This document shows positions 16,849-23,897 of a stretch of DNA of 64,000 nucleotides, in pieces. Below the pieces are notes generated by a model. It was not told the origin of the DNA. It ran no database searches and saw only the letters and a list, made by a program, of their open reading frames with translations. A program made the position numbers and the translations under genes. The stretch spans positions 62,001-126,000 of the forward strand of contig NZ_QLMJ01000025.1 in NCBI RefSeq assembly GCF_003259845.1, read 5' to 3'. Source of the DNA: Actinoplanes lutulentus. Its GTDB lineage: Bacteria > Actinomycetota > Actinomycetes > Mycobacteriales > Micromonosporaceae. The number at the start of each line of letters is the position of its first letter. Position 1 is the stretch's first letter.

Positions 16849-17856
16849 ATGACGATCACCGACGCGCCTGCTTCGACGCGGCCGGCCCATCGCCGTGCTG
16901 TCACCCGGACCCTGCTGGTCTGGTTGCTCGTGGCGCCGGCCGCGGCCTGGTTCGTCGTCCGGGGCTTCGGGCTCGAACGCGGCCGGTTGATCCAGCTGAT
17001 CGCGTTCACTCCGTACGTCGCTCTCTGGTCCTTGATTCCGGCCCTGATCGCGCTGATCGCGCGGCGCTGGGCCGCCGCGGCTGTGGCCGTGCTGACCGCT
17101 TTCGGTCTCGCCATGGGGGTCCTGCCGCGGACCATCCCCGATCTGGACGCCGGGCCCGGCACCGGTGTCGCGTTGAGCGTGATGACGTCGAACATGCTGT
17201 TCGGCGGCGCCGACCCGGCCTCGATCGTGCGCCTGGTCAGGGAAAACGACGTCGCGGTCCTGGCGCTGCAGGAGTTCACCGACGAGGGCCGGGAGGGTCT
17301 GCGGGCGGCCGGTCTCGACGAGCTGCTGCCGTACCACTCGTTCGCGGCGGAGGCGGGTGCGAGCGGCTCGGGCCTCTACTCCCGGTACCCGGTCAGCGAC
17401 CCGGGCTCGCGCCGCAACAACGGCGGCTGGCGGTTCCTGCAGGCGTACGCGACGGTCCAGGCCCCCGGTGCCGCGCCGGTGCTCGTCGAGTCGGCGCACC
17501 CGCTCGCCCCGGCCCTGCCGGACACGTTCGCCGGCTGGCGTTCCGACCTGGAGGAGGAGCCGCGTGCCGACAAGGACGGCGTGGCCCGGATCCTGCTCGG
17601 TGACTTCAACGCGACGCTGGACCACGGACCGCTGCGTGACCTGATCAAATCCGGTTACCGGGATGCCGCCGCCACGGTCGGCAAGGGCCTGATCGGCACC
17701 TGGGGACCGTACGACGGCGATCTCATTCCGCCTGTCACCATCGACCATGTACTGGCCGACGAGCGAATCGGGGTAAGCGATGTCGAGGTGCACGACGTGA
17801 CCGGATCCGACCACCGGGCGCTGATCGCGGCCCTGACCATCCCGGCGGCGAAATGA
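16849..17856 (+). CDS. Membrane-anchored endonuclease/exonuclease/phosphatase-family protein
   Basis: A protein of 335 aa. Residues 20-95 contain three hydrophobic spans (LLVWLLVAPAAAWFVV, LIQLIAFTPYVALWSLIPALIALI and AAAVAVLTAFGLAMGV). The rest is an EEP domain facing outward by topology prediction. Its metal and catalytic residues appear in order: SNMLFGG (Asn), LALQEFTDE (Glu), ILLGDFNAT (Asp/Asn), IDHVLAD and GSDHRALIA (Asp-His). The substrate could be DNA, phospholipid or inositol phosphate. The stop overlaps the GNAT gene by four bases. Confidence 0.82.
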   Translation: MTITDAPASTRPAHRRAVTRTLLVWLLVAPAAAWFVVRGFGLERGRLIQLIAFTPYVALWSLIPALIALIARRWAAAAVAVLTAFGLAMGVLPRTIPDLDAGPGTGVALSVMTSNMLFGGADPASIVRLVRENDVAVLALQEFTDEGREGLRAAGLDELLPYHSFAAEAGASGSGLYSRYPVSDPGSRRNNGGWRFLQAYATVQAPGAAPVLVESAHPLAPALPDTFAGWRSDLEEEPRADKDGVARILLGDFNATLDHGPLRDLIKSGYRDAAATVGKGLIGTWGPYDGDLIPPVTIDHVLADERIGVSDVEVHDVTGSDHRALIAALTIPAAK

Positions 17857-18362
17857 TCCGGCCGGTCACCATCGAGGACGCCGGCGCGCTGGCCGGGCTG
17901 TTGACCGTGAACCGGGCCTACCTGGCCCCGTGGGACCCGATCCGCGACGAGAGCTACTACACCGAGGCCGGCCAACTGAAGATCATCTCGGACACGTTGC
18001 GGGCCGGGAACACGTACCCGTATGTGATCGTGGAAGACGGGAAGATCGTCGGCCGGGTGAACCTCAACAATGTGGTTCGCGGGCCGTTCCTGTCCGCGAG
18101 CCTCGGTTACTGGGTCGGCGAGAGCACCGCCGGCCGCGGTGTCGCGACCGCGGCGGTCACCGCGGCCGTGAAGAAGGCCTTCACCGAGCACGGCCTGCAC
18201 CGGGTGGAAGCCGGCACGCTCACCCACAACGTACGGTCGCAGCGGGTTCTCGAACGCAACGGCTTCACCCGGTTCGGCGTGGCTCCTCGCTATCTGAAGA
18301 TCGCCGGCGAGTGGCAGGACCACATACTGTTCCAGCGGCTCAACGAGCCAGACCGAATGTGA
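17853..18362 (+). CDS. GNAT-family N-acetyltransferase, RimJ-like
   Basis: Acetyl-CoA-dependent acetyltransferase of 169 aa, similar to the RimJ/RimL branch that acetylates protein N-termini or small amines. The acetyl-CoA site is in YWVGESTAGRGVATAAVTAA (about residues 87-106), and the late motif is THNVRSQRVLERNGFTRFG. It is coupled to the upstream EEP protein by an ATGA overlap. Its 3' end overlaps the convergent cimA gene by 23 bp. Confidence 0.86.
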   Translation: MIRPVTIEDAGALAGLLTVNRAYLAPWDPIRDESYYTEAGQLKIISDTLRAGNTYPYVIVEDGKIVGRVNLNNVVRGPFLSASLGYWVGESTAGRGVATAAVTAAVKKAFTEHGLHRVEAGTLTHNVRSQRVLERNGFTRFGVAPRYLKIAGEWQDHILFQRLNEPDRM

Positions 18363-19911
18363 GTGCGTCCACCAGCGCGGTCCAGCTGGCGTCCACGATG
18401 TTCTCGTGCACTCCGACCGTGGTCCACTCGCCCCGGTTGTCGCTGGTCTCCAGCAGAACCCGGGTGATCGCGTTGGTGCCGTGGCTGCCTTCCAGGATGC
18501 GCACCTTGAAGTCGGTCAGCTCGAACGTCTTCAGCTGCGGGTAGTGGTTGGACAGCGCCACTCGCAGCGCCTCGTCGAGCGCGTTGACCGGGCCGTTGCC
18601 CTCGGCCGTCGCGATGATCCGCTCACCCTCGACGCGGAGCTTGACGGTCGCCTCGGAGATCACCTTGCCGTCTTCCCGGTGCTCGACCAGGACCCGGTAG
18701 CTCTCCAGCGTGAACGGGCTCGGGATGCCGGCGCCCGGCAGCTCGCTGCGCACCAGCAGCTCGAACGAGGCGTCCGCGGCCTCGAACGACCAGCCGCCGG
18801 CCTCCAGTTCCTTGACCTTGTTGGTGACGGCCGTCGTCGTCTCCGGGTGGCCGGCCAGGTCCAGTCCGAGCTCGGCGCTCTTGAGCTCGATGCTGGCCCG
18901 GCCGGCCATCTCCGTCACCAGGATCCGCATGTCATTGCCGACAACCGACGGGTCGACGTGGTTGTACAGCAGCGGATCCACCTTGATCGCGCTCGCGTGC
19001 AGCCCCGCCTTGTGAGCGAATGCGGCAGCCCCGACGTAGGCCTGGTGGGTGTCGGGGGCGATGTTGGCGATCTCGGCGAGCGCGGTGGAGACCCGCGTCG
19101 CCTTCTCGAGGCATCCGTCCGGTAGGACCTTCAGCCCGAGCTTGAGTTGCAGGTTGCTGACCACGGCGAAGAGGTCGGCGTTGCCGGGCCTCTCGCCGTA
19201 GCCGTTTGCCGTGCACTGGAAGTGCTTCACGCCGGCCTCGACGGCGGCGACGGTGTTGGCGACCGCACAGGCGGTGTCGTTCTGGCAGTGGATCCCGAGT
19301 TGGTCGGCGCTGACGCCGGCCAGCTCCGCCACCTGATTGACGGCTGCGGTGATCATCGACGGGAGCATGCCGCCGTTGGTGTCACACATGACGACCCGCT
19401 CGGCGCCGGCCTCGAAGGCCGCCTTGACCACACTGGCGGTATAGGAAGGGTCGTAGCGGAACCCGTCAAAGAAGTGCTCACAGTCCACGAACGCCCGGCG
19501 GCCGTTCGCGACCAGGTGCCGCACGGTGTCCCGGACCATGTTCAGATTCTCGTCACCGGTGGTGCGCAGGGCCCGCTCGACGTGCCGGATGTCGGACTTG
19601 GCGACCACGCAGACGACCGGCGTCTCGGCGTCCAGCAGCGCCTTGACCTGCTTGTCCTCGGTCACGTCGACGCCCGCCTTGCGGGTCGCGCCGAACGCGA
19701 CAAGCACCGCGTTCCGCAGCTCCAGCTCGGTCTTGGCCCGCTCGAAGAACTCGGTGTCCTTCGGCATCGCGCCCGGCCAGCCACCCTCGATGAACCCCAC
19801 GCCGAATTCGTCCAGCAGGCGCGCCACGGCGAGCTTGTCGGCGACCGTGTAGCTGATTCCCTCGCGCTGCCCGCCGTCGCGCAACGTCGTGTCGAACACC
19901 TGGTAGTCCAT
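18340..19911 (-). CDS. cimA: (R)-citramalate synthase CimA
   Basis: Condenses pyruvate and acetyl-CoA to citramalate, the first step of the threonine-independent route to 2-ketobutyrate and isoleucine. The protein is 523 aa: a TIM-barrel DRE domain (FDTTLRDGGQREGISYT, residues 6-22), the CimA-type loop GGWPGAMPKDTEFF (about 43-56), the metal site HCQNDTACAVANT (about 208-220), and a C-terminal LeuA-type allosteric domain (about 400-520). The GGWPG loop and overall length separate it from LeuA. Control: a 170-nt leader with a BCAA-rich peptide and terminator precedes it, so attenuation by isoleucine, valine or leucine supply is likely. Confidence 0.93.
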   Translation of the reverse strand: MDYQVFDTTLRDGGQREGISYTVADKLAVARLLDEFGVGFIEGGWPGAMPKDTEFFERAKTELELRNAVLVAFGATRKAGVDVTEDKQVKALLDAETPVVCVVAKSDIRHVERALRTTGDENLNMVRDTVRHLVANGRRAFVDCEHFFDGFRYDPSYTASVVKAAFEAGAERVVMCDTNGGMLPSMITAAVNQVAELAGVSADQLGIHCQNDTACAVANTVAAVEAGVKHFQCTANGYGERPGNADLFAVVSNLQLKLGLKVLPDGCLEKATRVSTALAEIANIAPDTHQAYVGAAAFAHKAGLHASAIKVDPLLYNHVDPSVVGNDMRILVTEMAGRASIELKSAELGLDLAGHPETTTAVTNKVKELEAGGWSFEAADASFELLVRSELPGAGIPSPFTLESYRVLVEHREDGKVISEATVKLRVEGERIIATAEGNGPVNALDEALRVALSNHYPQLKTFELTDFKVRILEGSHGTNAITRVLLETSDNRGEWTTVGVHENIVDASWTALVDALTFGLAR

Positions 19912-19946
19912 CGGGGAAGTCCTCTCGGGTAGTCACCCACCACAAC

Positions 19947-19975
19947 AAAAAGACCCCCCGCGGATGCGGGAGGTC
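19947..19975 (-). terminator. Attenuator terminator in the cimA leader
   Basis: On the minus strand an 11-bp stem (AGACCTCCCGC / GCGGGGGGTCT, one G.U pair) with an ATCC loop runs directly into TTTTT. It lies between the leader peptide stop (19999) and cimA (19911), so it would end transcription unless disrupted by a stalled leader ribosome. A small hairpin CTGAC/GTCAG (19989-20002) overlaps the leader stop. Confidence 0.82.
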
Positions 19976-19998
19976 TGCGCGTCGGCGTCTGACGTCTG

Positions 19999-20061
19999 TC
20001 AGCAGCTGCCGGCGCGCTGGGTGCGAATAATCAGCACAGAGTGGGTCACGAGATGAAGCAT
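19999..20061 (-). CDS. cimA leader peptide (BCAA attenuator)
   Basis: A 20-residue frame, MLHLVTHSVLIIRTQRAGSC, starts at ATG 20061 and ends with TGA 24 nt before the terminator stem. Residues 9-12 are Val-Leu-Ile-Ile, a run of exactly the amino acids made by this pathway. The arrangement (short peptide, regulatory codon run, terminator with T-run, biosynthetic gene) is that of ribosome-mediated attenuation. The peptide itself needs no function. A GGTTAG motif 6 bases ahead of the ATG is shared with the ilvB leader. Confidence 0.8.
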   Translation of the reverse strand: MLHLVTHSVLIIRTQRAGSC

Positions 20062-20118
20062 GCCACTAACCGGGTTCGTGGGAAGCGTCGTTCCACTTTT
20101 CGGGACTAAGTTAAGTCC

Positions 20119-20862
20119 GTGGTCGCTGAATCGTTCTCACGAAACCTGCCCTTCGCCAAGGCGTACAACTTCCGCGACGTCGGCGGCTACACCGGCCTTG
20201 ATGGACGGACCGTGCGCTGGCGACGGCTGTTCCGCGCCGACTCCCTGCACCGGCTCAGCGAGCAGGACACCGAGGCGTTTGCCCTGCTCGGCATCAAGAC
20301 GGTGATCGACCTGCGCCGGCCGTTCGAGATCGAGAAGTTCGGCCGGGTCGCCGAGGAGCACGGCGTCGATTACCGCAACGTGGTCCTGCGTCACGTGGAC
20401 TGGGAAGGCGTCGAGCACCCCGAGGACGTCCTGCACGAACGCTGGCTGGCCGACCGTTACCTCAACTTCGCCGAGGACGGCCACGAGGGCATCGCCGAGG
20501 CGCTGCGGGTGATCGCCAGCGCCGACGCCGCCCCGGTCGTGGTGCACTGCATGGCCGGAAAGGATCGGACCGGCACGGTCTGCGCGCTGGCCCTGTCGCT
20601 GGTCGGCGTCGGCGACGAGGAGATCGCCGCCGATTACGCCCTGACCACCGAGGCGATGCGGCCGCTCACCGATTATCTGCTGCGCAGCAGCCCTGAGTCG
20701 GTCCTCGGCAACGAGCACATGTTCGACTCACCACCCGAGGCGATGATGATGTTCCTGGAGGATCTGCGAGCGCTGCACGGCTCCGTGGAGAACTTCGCGA
20801 AGCAGATCGGCCTGACCGACAACGATCTCACTGCCCTGCGGCAAAACCTTTTAGAGCCCTAA
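20119..20862 (+). CDS. Tyrosine-phosphatase-like protein
   Basis: Protein or phosphoinositide phosphatase of the bacterial tyrosine phosphatase (Y_phosphatase3) family, 247 aa. The N-terminus carries the family block NFRDVGGYTGLDGRTVRWRRLFRAD split across about residues 16-41. The P-loop is HCMAGKDRTG (C at about residue 150), the CX5R signature. A conserved IDLRRPFE lies near residue 64. GTG start at 20119; TAAGTT six bases upstream may be a -10 box, so the mRNA may be leaderless. Not an obvious part of amino-acid synthesis. A strong terminator follows. Confidence 0.87.
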   Translation: MVAESFSRNLPFAKAYNFRDVGGYTGLDGRTVRWRRLFRADSLHRLSEQDTEAFALLGIKTVIDLRRPFEIEKFGRVAEEHGVDYRNVVLRHVDWEGVEHPEDVLHERWLADRYLNFAEDGHEGIAEALRVIASADAAPVVVHCMAGKDRTGTVCALALSLVGVGDEEIAADYALTTEAMRPLTDYLLRSSPESVLGNEHMFDSPPEAMMMFLEDLRALHGSVENFAKQIGLTDNDLTALRQNLLEP

Positions 20863-20869
20863 GAGCCTT

Positions 20870-20905
20870 CTTGGGTACGCGTCAACGCGCTGACGCGTAC
20901 CCAAG
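20870..20905. terminator. Bidirectional terminator between phosphatase and ilvE
   Basis: A perfect 15-bp stem (CTTGGGTACGCGTCA and its complement) with an ACGCGC loop sits between two convergent genes, 7 bp from each stop. The plus-strand side continues into GTGGGTCTTT. It shares CTTCTTGGGTACGCGT with the terminator after ilvD. Confidence 0.85.
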
Positions 20906-20912
20906 TGGGTCT

Positions 20913-22010
20913 TTAAAGAACTCTATGCACCCAGCCGAACGGGTCTTCGGCTCGGCCTCGCTGGATGTCGACGAGCTGCTTGCGGATGCCCATCGTGACC
21001 TCGCCGGAACCGCCGTCGGCGACGGTGAACTCGCCGTCCTCGCTCTTGATCACGCCGATCGGGGTGATCACCGCGGCGGTGCCGCAGGCGAACGCCTCGC
21101 GGACCCGGCCCGAGGCAGCGCCCTCGCGCCACTCGTCCAGGCTGATCGGACGCTCCTCGACGCGGCGGCCGGCGCGTTCCGCCAGCTTGATCACCGAGTC
21201 GCGGGTGATACCCGGCAGGATCGTCCCGGTCAGCGGCGGCGTCACCAGGGTGCCGTCGTCGAGGACCAGGAAGACGTTCATCCCACCGAGCTCGTCGATG
21301 TACTTACGCTCCACCGCGTCCAGGTAGACCACCTGGTCGCAGCCGTGCTCGGCGGCCTCGGCCTGCGCGGAGAGGCCGGCCGCGTAGTTGCCGCCGCACT
21401 TCGCAGCACCGGTGCCGCCCGGAGCCGCCCGGGTGTAGTCCGGCGAGGCCCAGAGCGTCACCGGCTTGACGCCACCGGAGAAGTACGGGCCGACCGGCGA
21501 CGCGATGACCAGGTACAGGTATTCGGTCGCCGGGCGCACACCGAGGAAGACCTCGCTCGCGTACGCGAAGGGGCGCAGGTAGAGGCTGCCCTCTTCGCCC
21601 TGCGGAATCCAGTTCCGATCGATCGAGATGATCTCGTGCAGCGACTGGAGGAACGTCTCCACCGGCAGCTGCGGCATCGCCATCCGCTGAGCGGACTGGT
21701 TGAACCGGTTGGCGTTCGCGTCGGGGCGGAACATCGCGACGCCACCGTCCGGAAGCGTGTACGCCTTCAGCCCTTCGAAGATCTCCTGGGCGTAGTGCAG
21801 AACAGCGCTCGCGGGGTCCATCGGAATCGGGGCGCGGGCCTCGATCCGGGGCTCGTACCAACCTTTGCCATCGGCGTACCGGATGGTCGCCATGTGGTCG
21901 GTGAAGATGCGGCCGAAACCGGGGTTGGCCAGCAGGGCGGCGCGGTCAGCGTCGCTTACGGGTGCCGGGTTCGGACGGATCTCGAATTCGAGGTTGTCAC
22001 CACCGCTCAT
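20913..22010 (-). CDS. ilvE: Branched-chain amino acid aminotransferase IlvE
   Basis: Fold-type IV PLP aminotransferase, last step of Leu/Ile/Val synthesis. The protein is 365 aa, the long BCAT subtype found in actinobacteria and eukaryotes. The PLP-lysine is in GAAKCGGNYAAG (about residues 198-209). Other landmarks are HYAQEIFEGLKAY (about 71-83), the RFNQSAQRM segment and GTAAVITPIG near residue 320. It lies 147 bp after leuB on the same strand but has its own promoter-like sequence, so it may be expressed both from leuB readthrough and independently. Confidence 0.96.
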   Translation of the reverse strand: MSGGDNLEFEIRPNPAPVSDADRAALLANPGFGRIFTDHMATIRYADGKGWYEPRIEARAPIPMDPASAVLHYAQEIFEGLKAYTLPDGGVAMFRPDANANRFNQSAQRMAMPQLPVETFLQSLHEIISIDRNWIPQGEEGSLYLRPFAYASEVFLGVRPATEYLYLVIASPVGPYFSGGVKPVTLWASPDYTRAAPGGTGAAKCGGNYAAGLSAQAEAAEHGCDQVVYLDAVERKYIDELGGMNVFLVLDDGTLVTPPLTGTILPGITRDSVIKLAERAGRRVEERPISLDEWREGAASGRVREAFACGTAAVITPIGVIKSEDGEFTVADGGSGEVTMGIRKQLVDIQRGRAEDPFGWVHRVL

Positions 22011-22077
22011 GACAAGGAGACCTGCTTTCTGCAGAAAAGATCAGGGCATGCGAGGGCACCCGTAGTGCCGCGCATGA

Positions 22078-22105
22078 AATCTACCCCGAACGGTCGTTAG
22101 TTCAA
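22078..22105 (-). promoter_or_regulatory. ilvE promoter candidate
   Basis: TTGAAC (22105-22100) and TAGATT (22083-22078) are separated by 16 bp on the minus strand, about 60 bp ahead of ilvE. Both boxes are close to the housekeeping sigma consensus. Transcription would start near 22071, inside an 11-bp stem-loop (22047-22076) in the 5' leader. Confidence 0.5.
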
Positions 22106-22157
22106 TGACCGCACGGGTGAGGAAGCCCTTGCGGGCTGGGTGAGAAACCGGGCCGGA

Positions 22158-23189
22158 TCAGACGGCCGCGGCCACCAGGTCGCCGACTTCGGCGGTACGC
22201 AGCGACGCGCCCGGGGTCCGGGACGCGACATGAGCCGCGACCGCCTCGGTTACTCGGCGGGCCTCGTCGAGGCGGCCGAGGTGCTCCAGCAGCAGGGCCG
22301 CGGAGAGGATCGCGGCAGCCGGGTCGGCGATGCCCTTGCCGGCGATGTCCGGCGCGGAGCCGTGGACCGGCTCGAAGGTCGACGGGTACTTGCGCTCCGG
22401 GTTGACGGAGCCGCTGGCCGCCATGCCGATGCCACCGGTGACGGCAGCGGCGATGTCGGTGAGGATGTCACCGAAGAGGTTGTCGGTCACCACGACATCG
22501 AAGCGCTGCGGGTTGCTCACCATGAACATGCTGGCGGCGTCGATGTGCTGGTACTCCGTGGTGACCTCGGGGAACTCGGCGGCCACGGCGGCGAACGCGC
22601 GCGACCACAGGTTGCCGGCGTGGGTCAGCACGTTGGTCTTGTGCACGAGCGTGACGTGGCGGCGGTCCCGGCGCTGCGCGCGGTTGAAGGCGTCCCGGAT
22701 GACGCGCTCCACGCCATAACGCGTGTTGAGGCTCTCCTCGGTCGCGATCTCGGCGGGGGTGTCCTTGTGCAGGACGCCGCCCGCGCCGACGTAGAGGCCC
22801 TCGGTGCCCTCGCGGACCACGACCATGTCGATCTCGCCGGGCTTGACGCCGGCCAGCGGGCTGGAGGTGCCCGGCCACAGCTTGGAGGGGCGGAGGTTCA
22901 CGTACTGGTCGAAGTCGAAGCGCAGCTTCAGCAGCAGGCCGCGCTCGAGGATGCCCGGCGGGACGCTCGGGTCGCCGATGGCGCCCAGCAGGATGGCGTC
23001 GTGGCCGGCCAGCTCGTCCTGAATCGCGCTCGGCAGAACCTCGCCGGTGCGGTTGTAGAGGCGGGCGCCGAGGTCGTACTCGTTGTACTCAACGCCGGGG
23101 AGGACCGCGTCGATGACCTTGCGAGCCTGCGCGGTGACCTCGGTCCCGATGCCGTCACCGGCGACCACTGCGATCCGCGACACGCTCAC
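22158..23189 (-). CDS. leuB: 3-isopropylmalate dehydrogenase LeuB
   Basis: NAD-dependent oxidative decarboxylase that makes 2-ketoisocaproate in leucine synthesis. The protein is 343 aa. The N-terminal motif is VVAGDGIGTEV (about residues 8-18), the Mg/substrate site is DNLFGDILTDIAA (about 236-248), and the adenosine loop is EPVHGSAPDIAGKG (about 270-283). The GTG at 23189 is chosen because GGGGAG lies six bases upstream; the next GTG is two codons in. A 270-nt leader with strong hairpins and a BCAA-rich short frame precedes it. Confidence 0.95.
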   Translation of the reverse strand: MSVSRIAVVAGDGIGTEVTAQARKVIDAVLPGVEYNEYDLGARLYNRTGEVLPSAIQDELAGHDAILLGAIGDPSVPPGILERGLLLKLRFDFDQYVNLRPSKLWPGTSSPLAGVKPGEIDMVVVREGTEGLYVGAGGVLHKDTPAEIATEESLNTRYGVERVIRDAFNRAQRRDRRHVTLVHKTNVLTHAGNLWSRAFAAVAAEFPEVTTEYQHIDAASMFMVSNPQRFDVVVTDNLFGDILTDIAAAVTGGIGMAASGSVNPERKYPSTFEPVHGSAPDIAGKGIADPAAAILSAALLLEHLGRLDEARRVTEAVAAHVASRTPGASLRTAEVGDLVAAAV

Positions 23190-23217
23190 GTCAAACTCCC
23201 CAACTGTCGACCTACCA

Positions 23218-23331
23218 GGGACACCGTAGCCCGGTGTCCCGAAACACGGTACGCCAGTCCCACAAAGTGAAAAGCCAACCAGGGGGGAAGCGAACAACCC
23301 CTGGGCCGCGGCAAACGGCACAGGGGTTGTT
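23218..23331 (-). promoter_or_regulatory. Two stem-loops in the leuB leader
   Basis: First hairpin: an 11-bp perfect stem AACAACCCCTG / CAGGGGTTGTT (23293-23303 with 23321-23331). Second: a 9-bp perfect stem GGGACACCG / CGGTGTCCC (23218-23226 with 23232-23240), ending 28 nt before the leuB start. Neither is followed by a T-run, so they are not standard terminators. They could be attenuation or translation-control structures, or one could be an operator. Confidence 0.5.
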
Positions 23332-23388
23332 GCGACGAGTACACGTGGTTCGGTCCCGCCAGATTCACACACACGACCCTGCGACGGA

Positions 23389-23460
23389 TCACATCACCCG
23401 AAGACGGATCCACCCGAGTCGTGCGGCAAGGACAACGCTAGCGATGCGGACCAAAGACAT
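23389..23460 (-). CDS. Candidate leuB leader peptide
   Basis: A 23-codon frame starts at ATG 23460 and ends with TGA at 23389, about 200 nt ahead of leuB. It begins MSLVRIASVVLAARLG; ten of its 23 residues are Leu, Val or Ile. Several Leu/Val codons are rare in this genome (TTG, CTT, GTT), which would make stalling sensitive. Two strong hairpins follow before leuB. The ribosome-binding site is weak and there is no T-run terminator, so the attenuator reading is tentative. The codon pattern could also mean that the region is simply non-coding. Confidence 0.4.
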   Translation of the reverse strand: MSLVRIASVVLAARLGWIRLRVM

Positions 23461-23531
23461 GCAAGACGCGCCCCCGCGTGTCGGCCCACGGTTTCCGCGT
23501 ACCAGCCCTTCGGTGGTGGCACCATGCGCCG

Positions 23532-23897
23532 GTGAGTTTCGACCTAGTGGTGTGGGCCATGGCCCCGTCGTCGGCGCCGGAAGCCGTACGCGACGCGAAT
23601 GCCCGATGCGCCCGCGGCGACCACCCGCAGCGACCCGCCGATCCCCGTGTCGTCGCCTTCTACGACGCGCTGACCAGCACCTATCCGGACAGGGGGCCAC
23701 GGGCGACGGCGCCCGGATCACCCTGGGCCAGTGCTCCGCTGCACGCCGCCGCGGACCACATCCAGATGCGGCTCGACGAGGGCTGCCCGGATGTGGTCCT
23801 GGAGACGATCGAGCGGCTGGCCGCCGAACTCAACCTGGATCTGCTCGACCTCCAGGACGGCACGGTGTACCCACCGCCGCTGCGAGCGGCGAGCTAG
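23532..23897 (+). CDS. Small uncharacterised protein
   Basis: A protein of 121 aa from GTG 23532 (VSFDLVVWAMAPSSAPEAV), which looks like a better start than an ATG 18 codons upstream. It is acidic and mixed alpha/beta in appearance, with no signal peptide and no recognised catalytic motif. The opening FDLVVW resembles the first strand of small actinobacterial proteins of unknown function. It stands between the divergent leuB leader and convergent serA, overlapping the serA stop by four bases. No function can be offered. Confidence 0.6.
   Translation: MSFDLVVWAMAPSSAPEAVRDANARCARGDHPQRPADPRVVAFYDALTSTYPDRGPRATAPGSPWASAPLHAAADHIQMRLDEGCPDVVLETIERLAAELNLDLLDLQDGTVYPPPLRAAS

Noticed and set aside
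22007..22075. 22-codon frame overlapping the ilvE start (MRGTTGALACPDL...)
   Set aside because: Only four of 22 residues are branched-chain, and the proposed ilvE promoter would start transcription at or inside its ATG.
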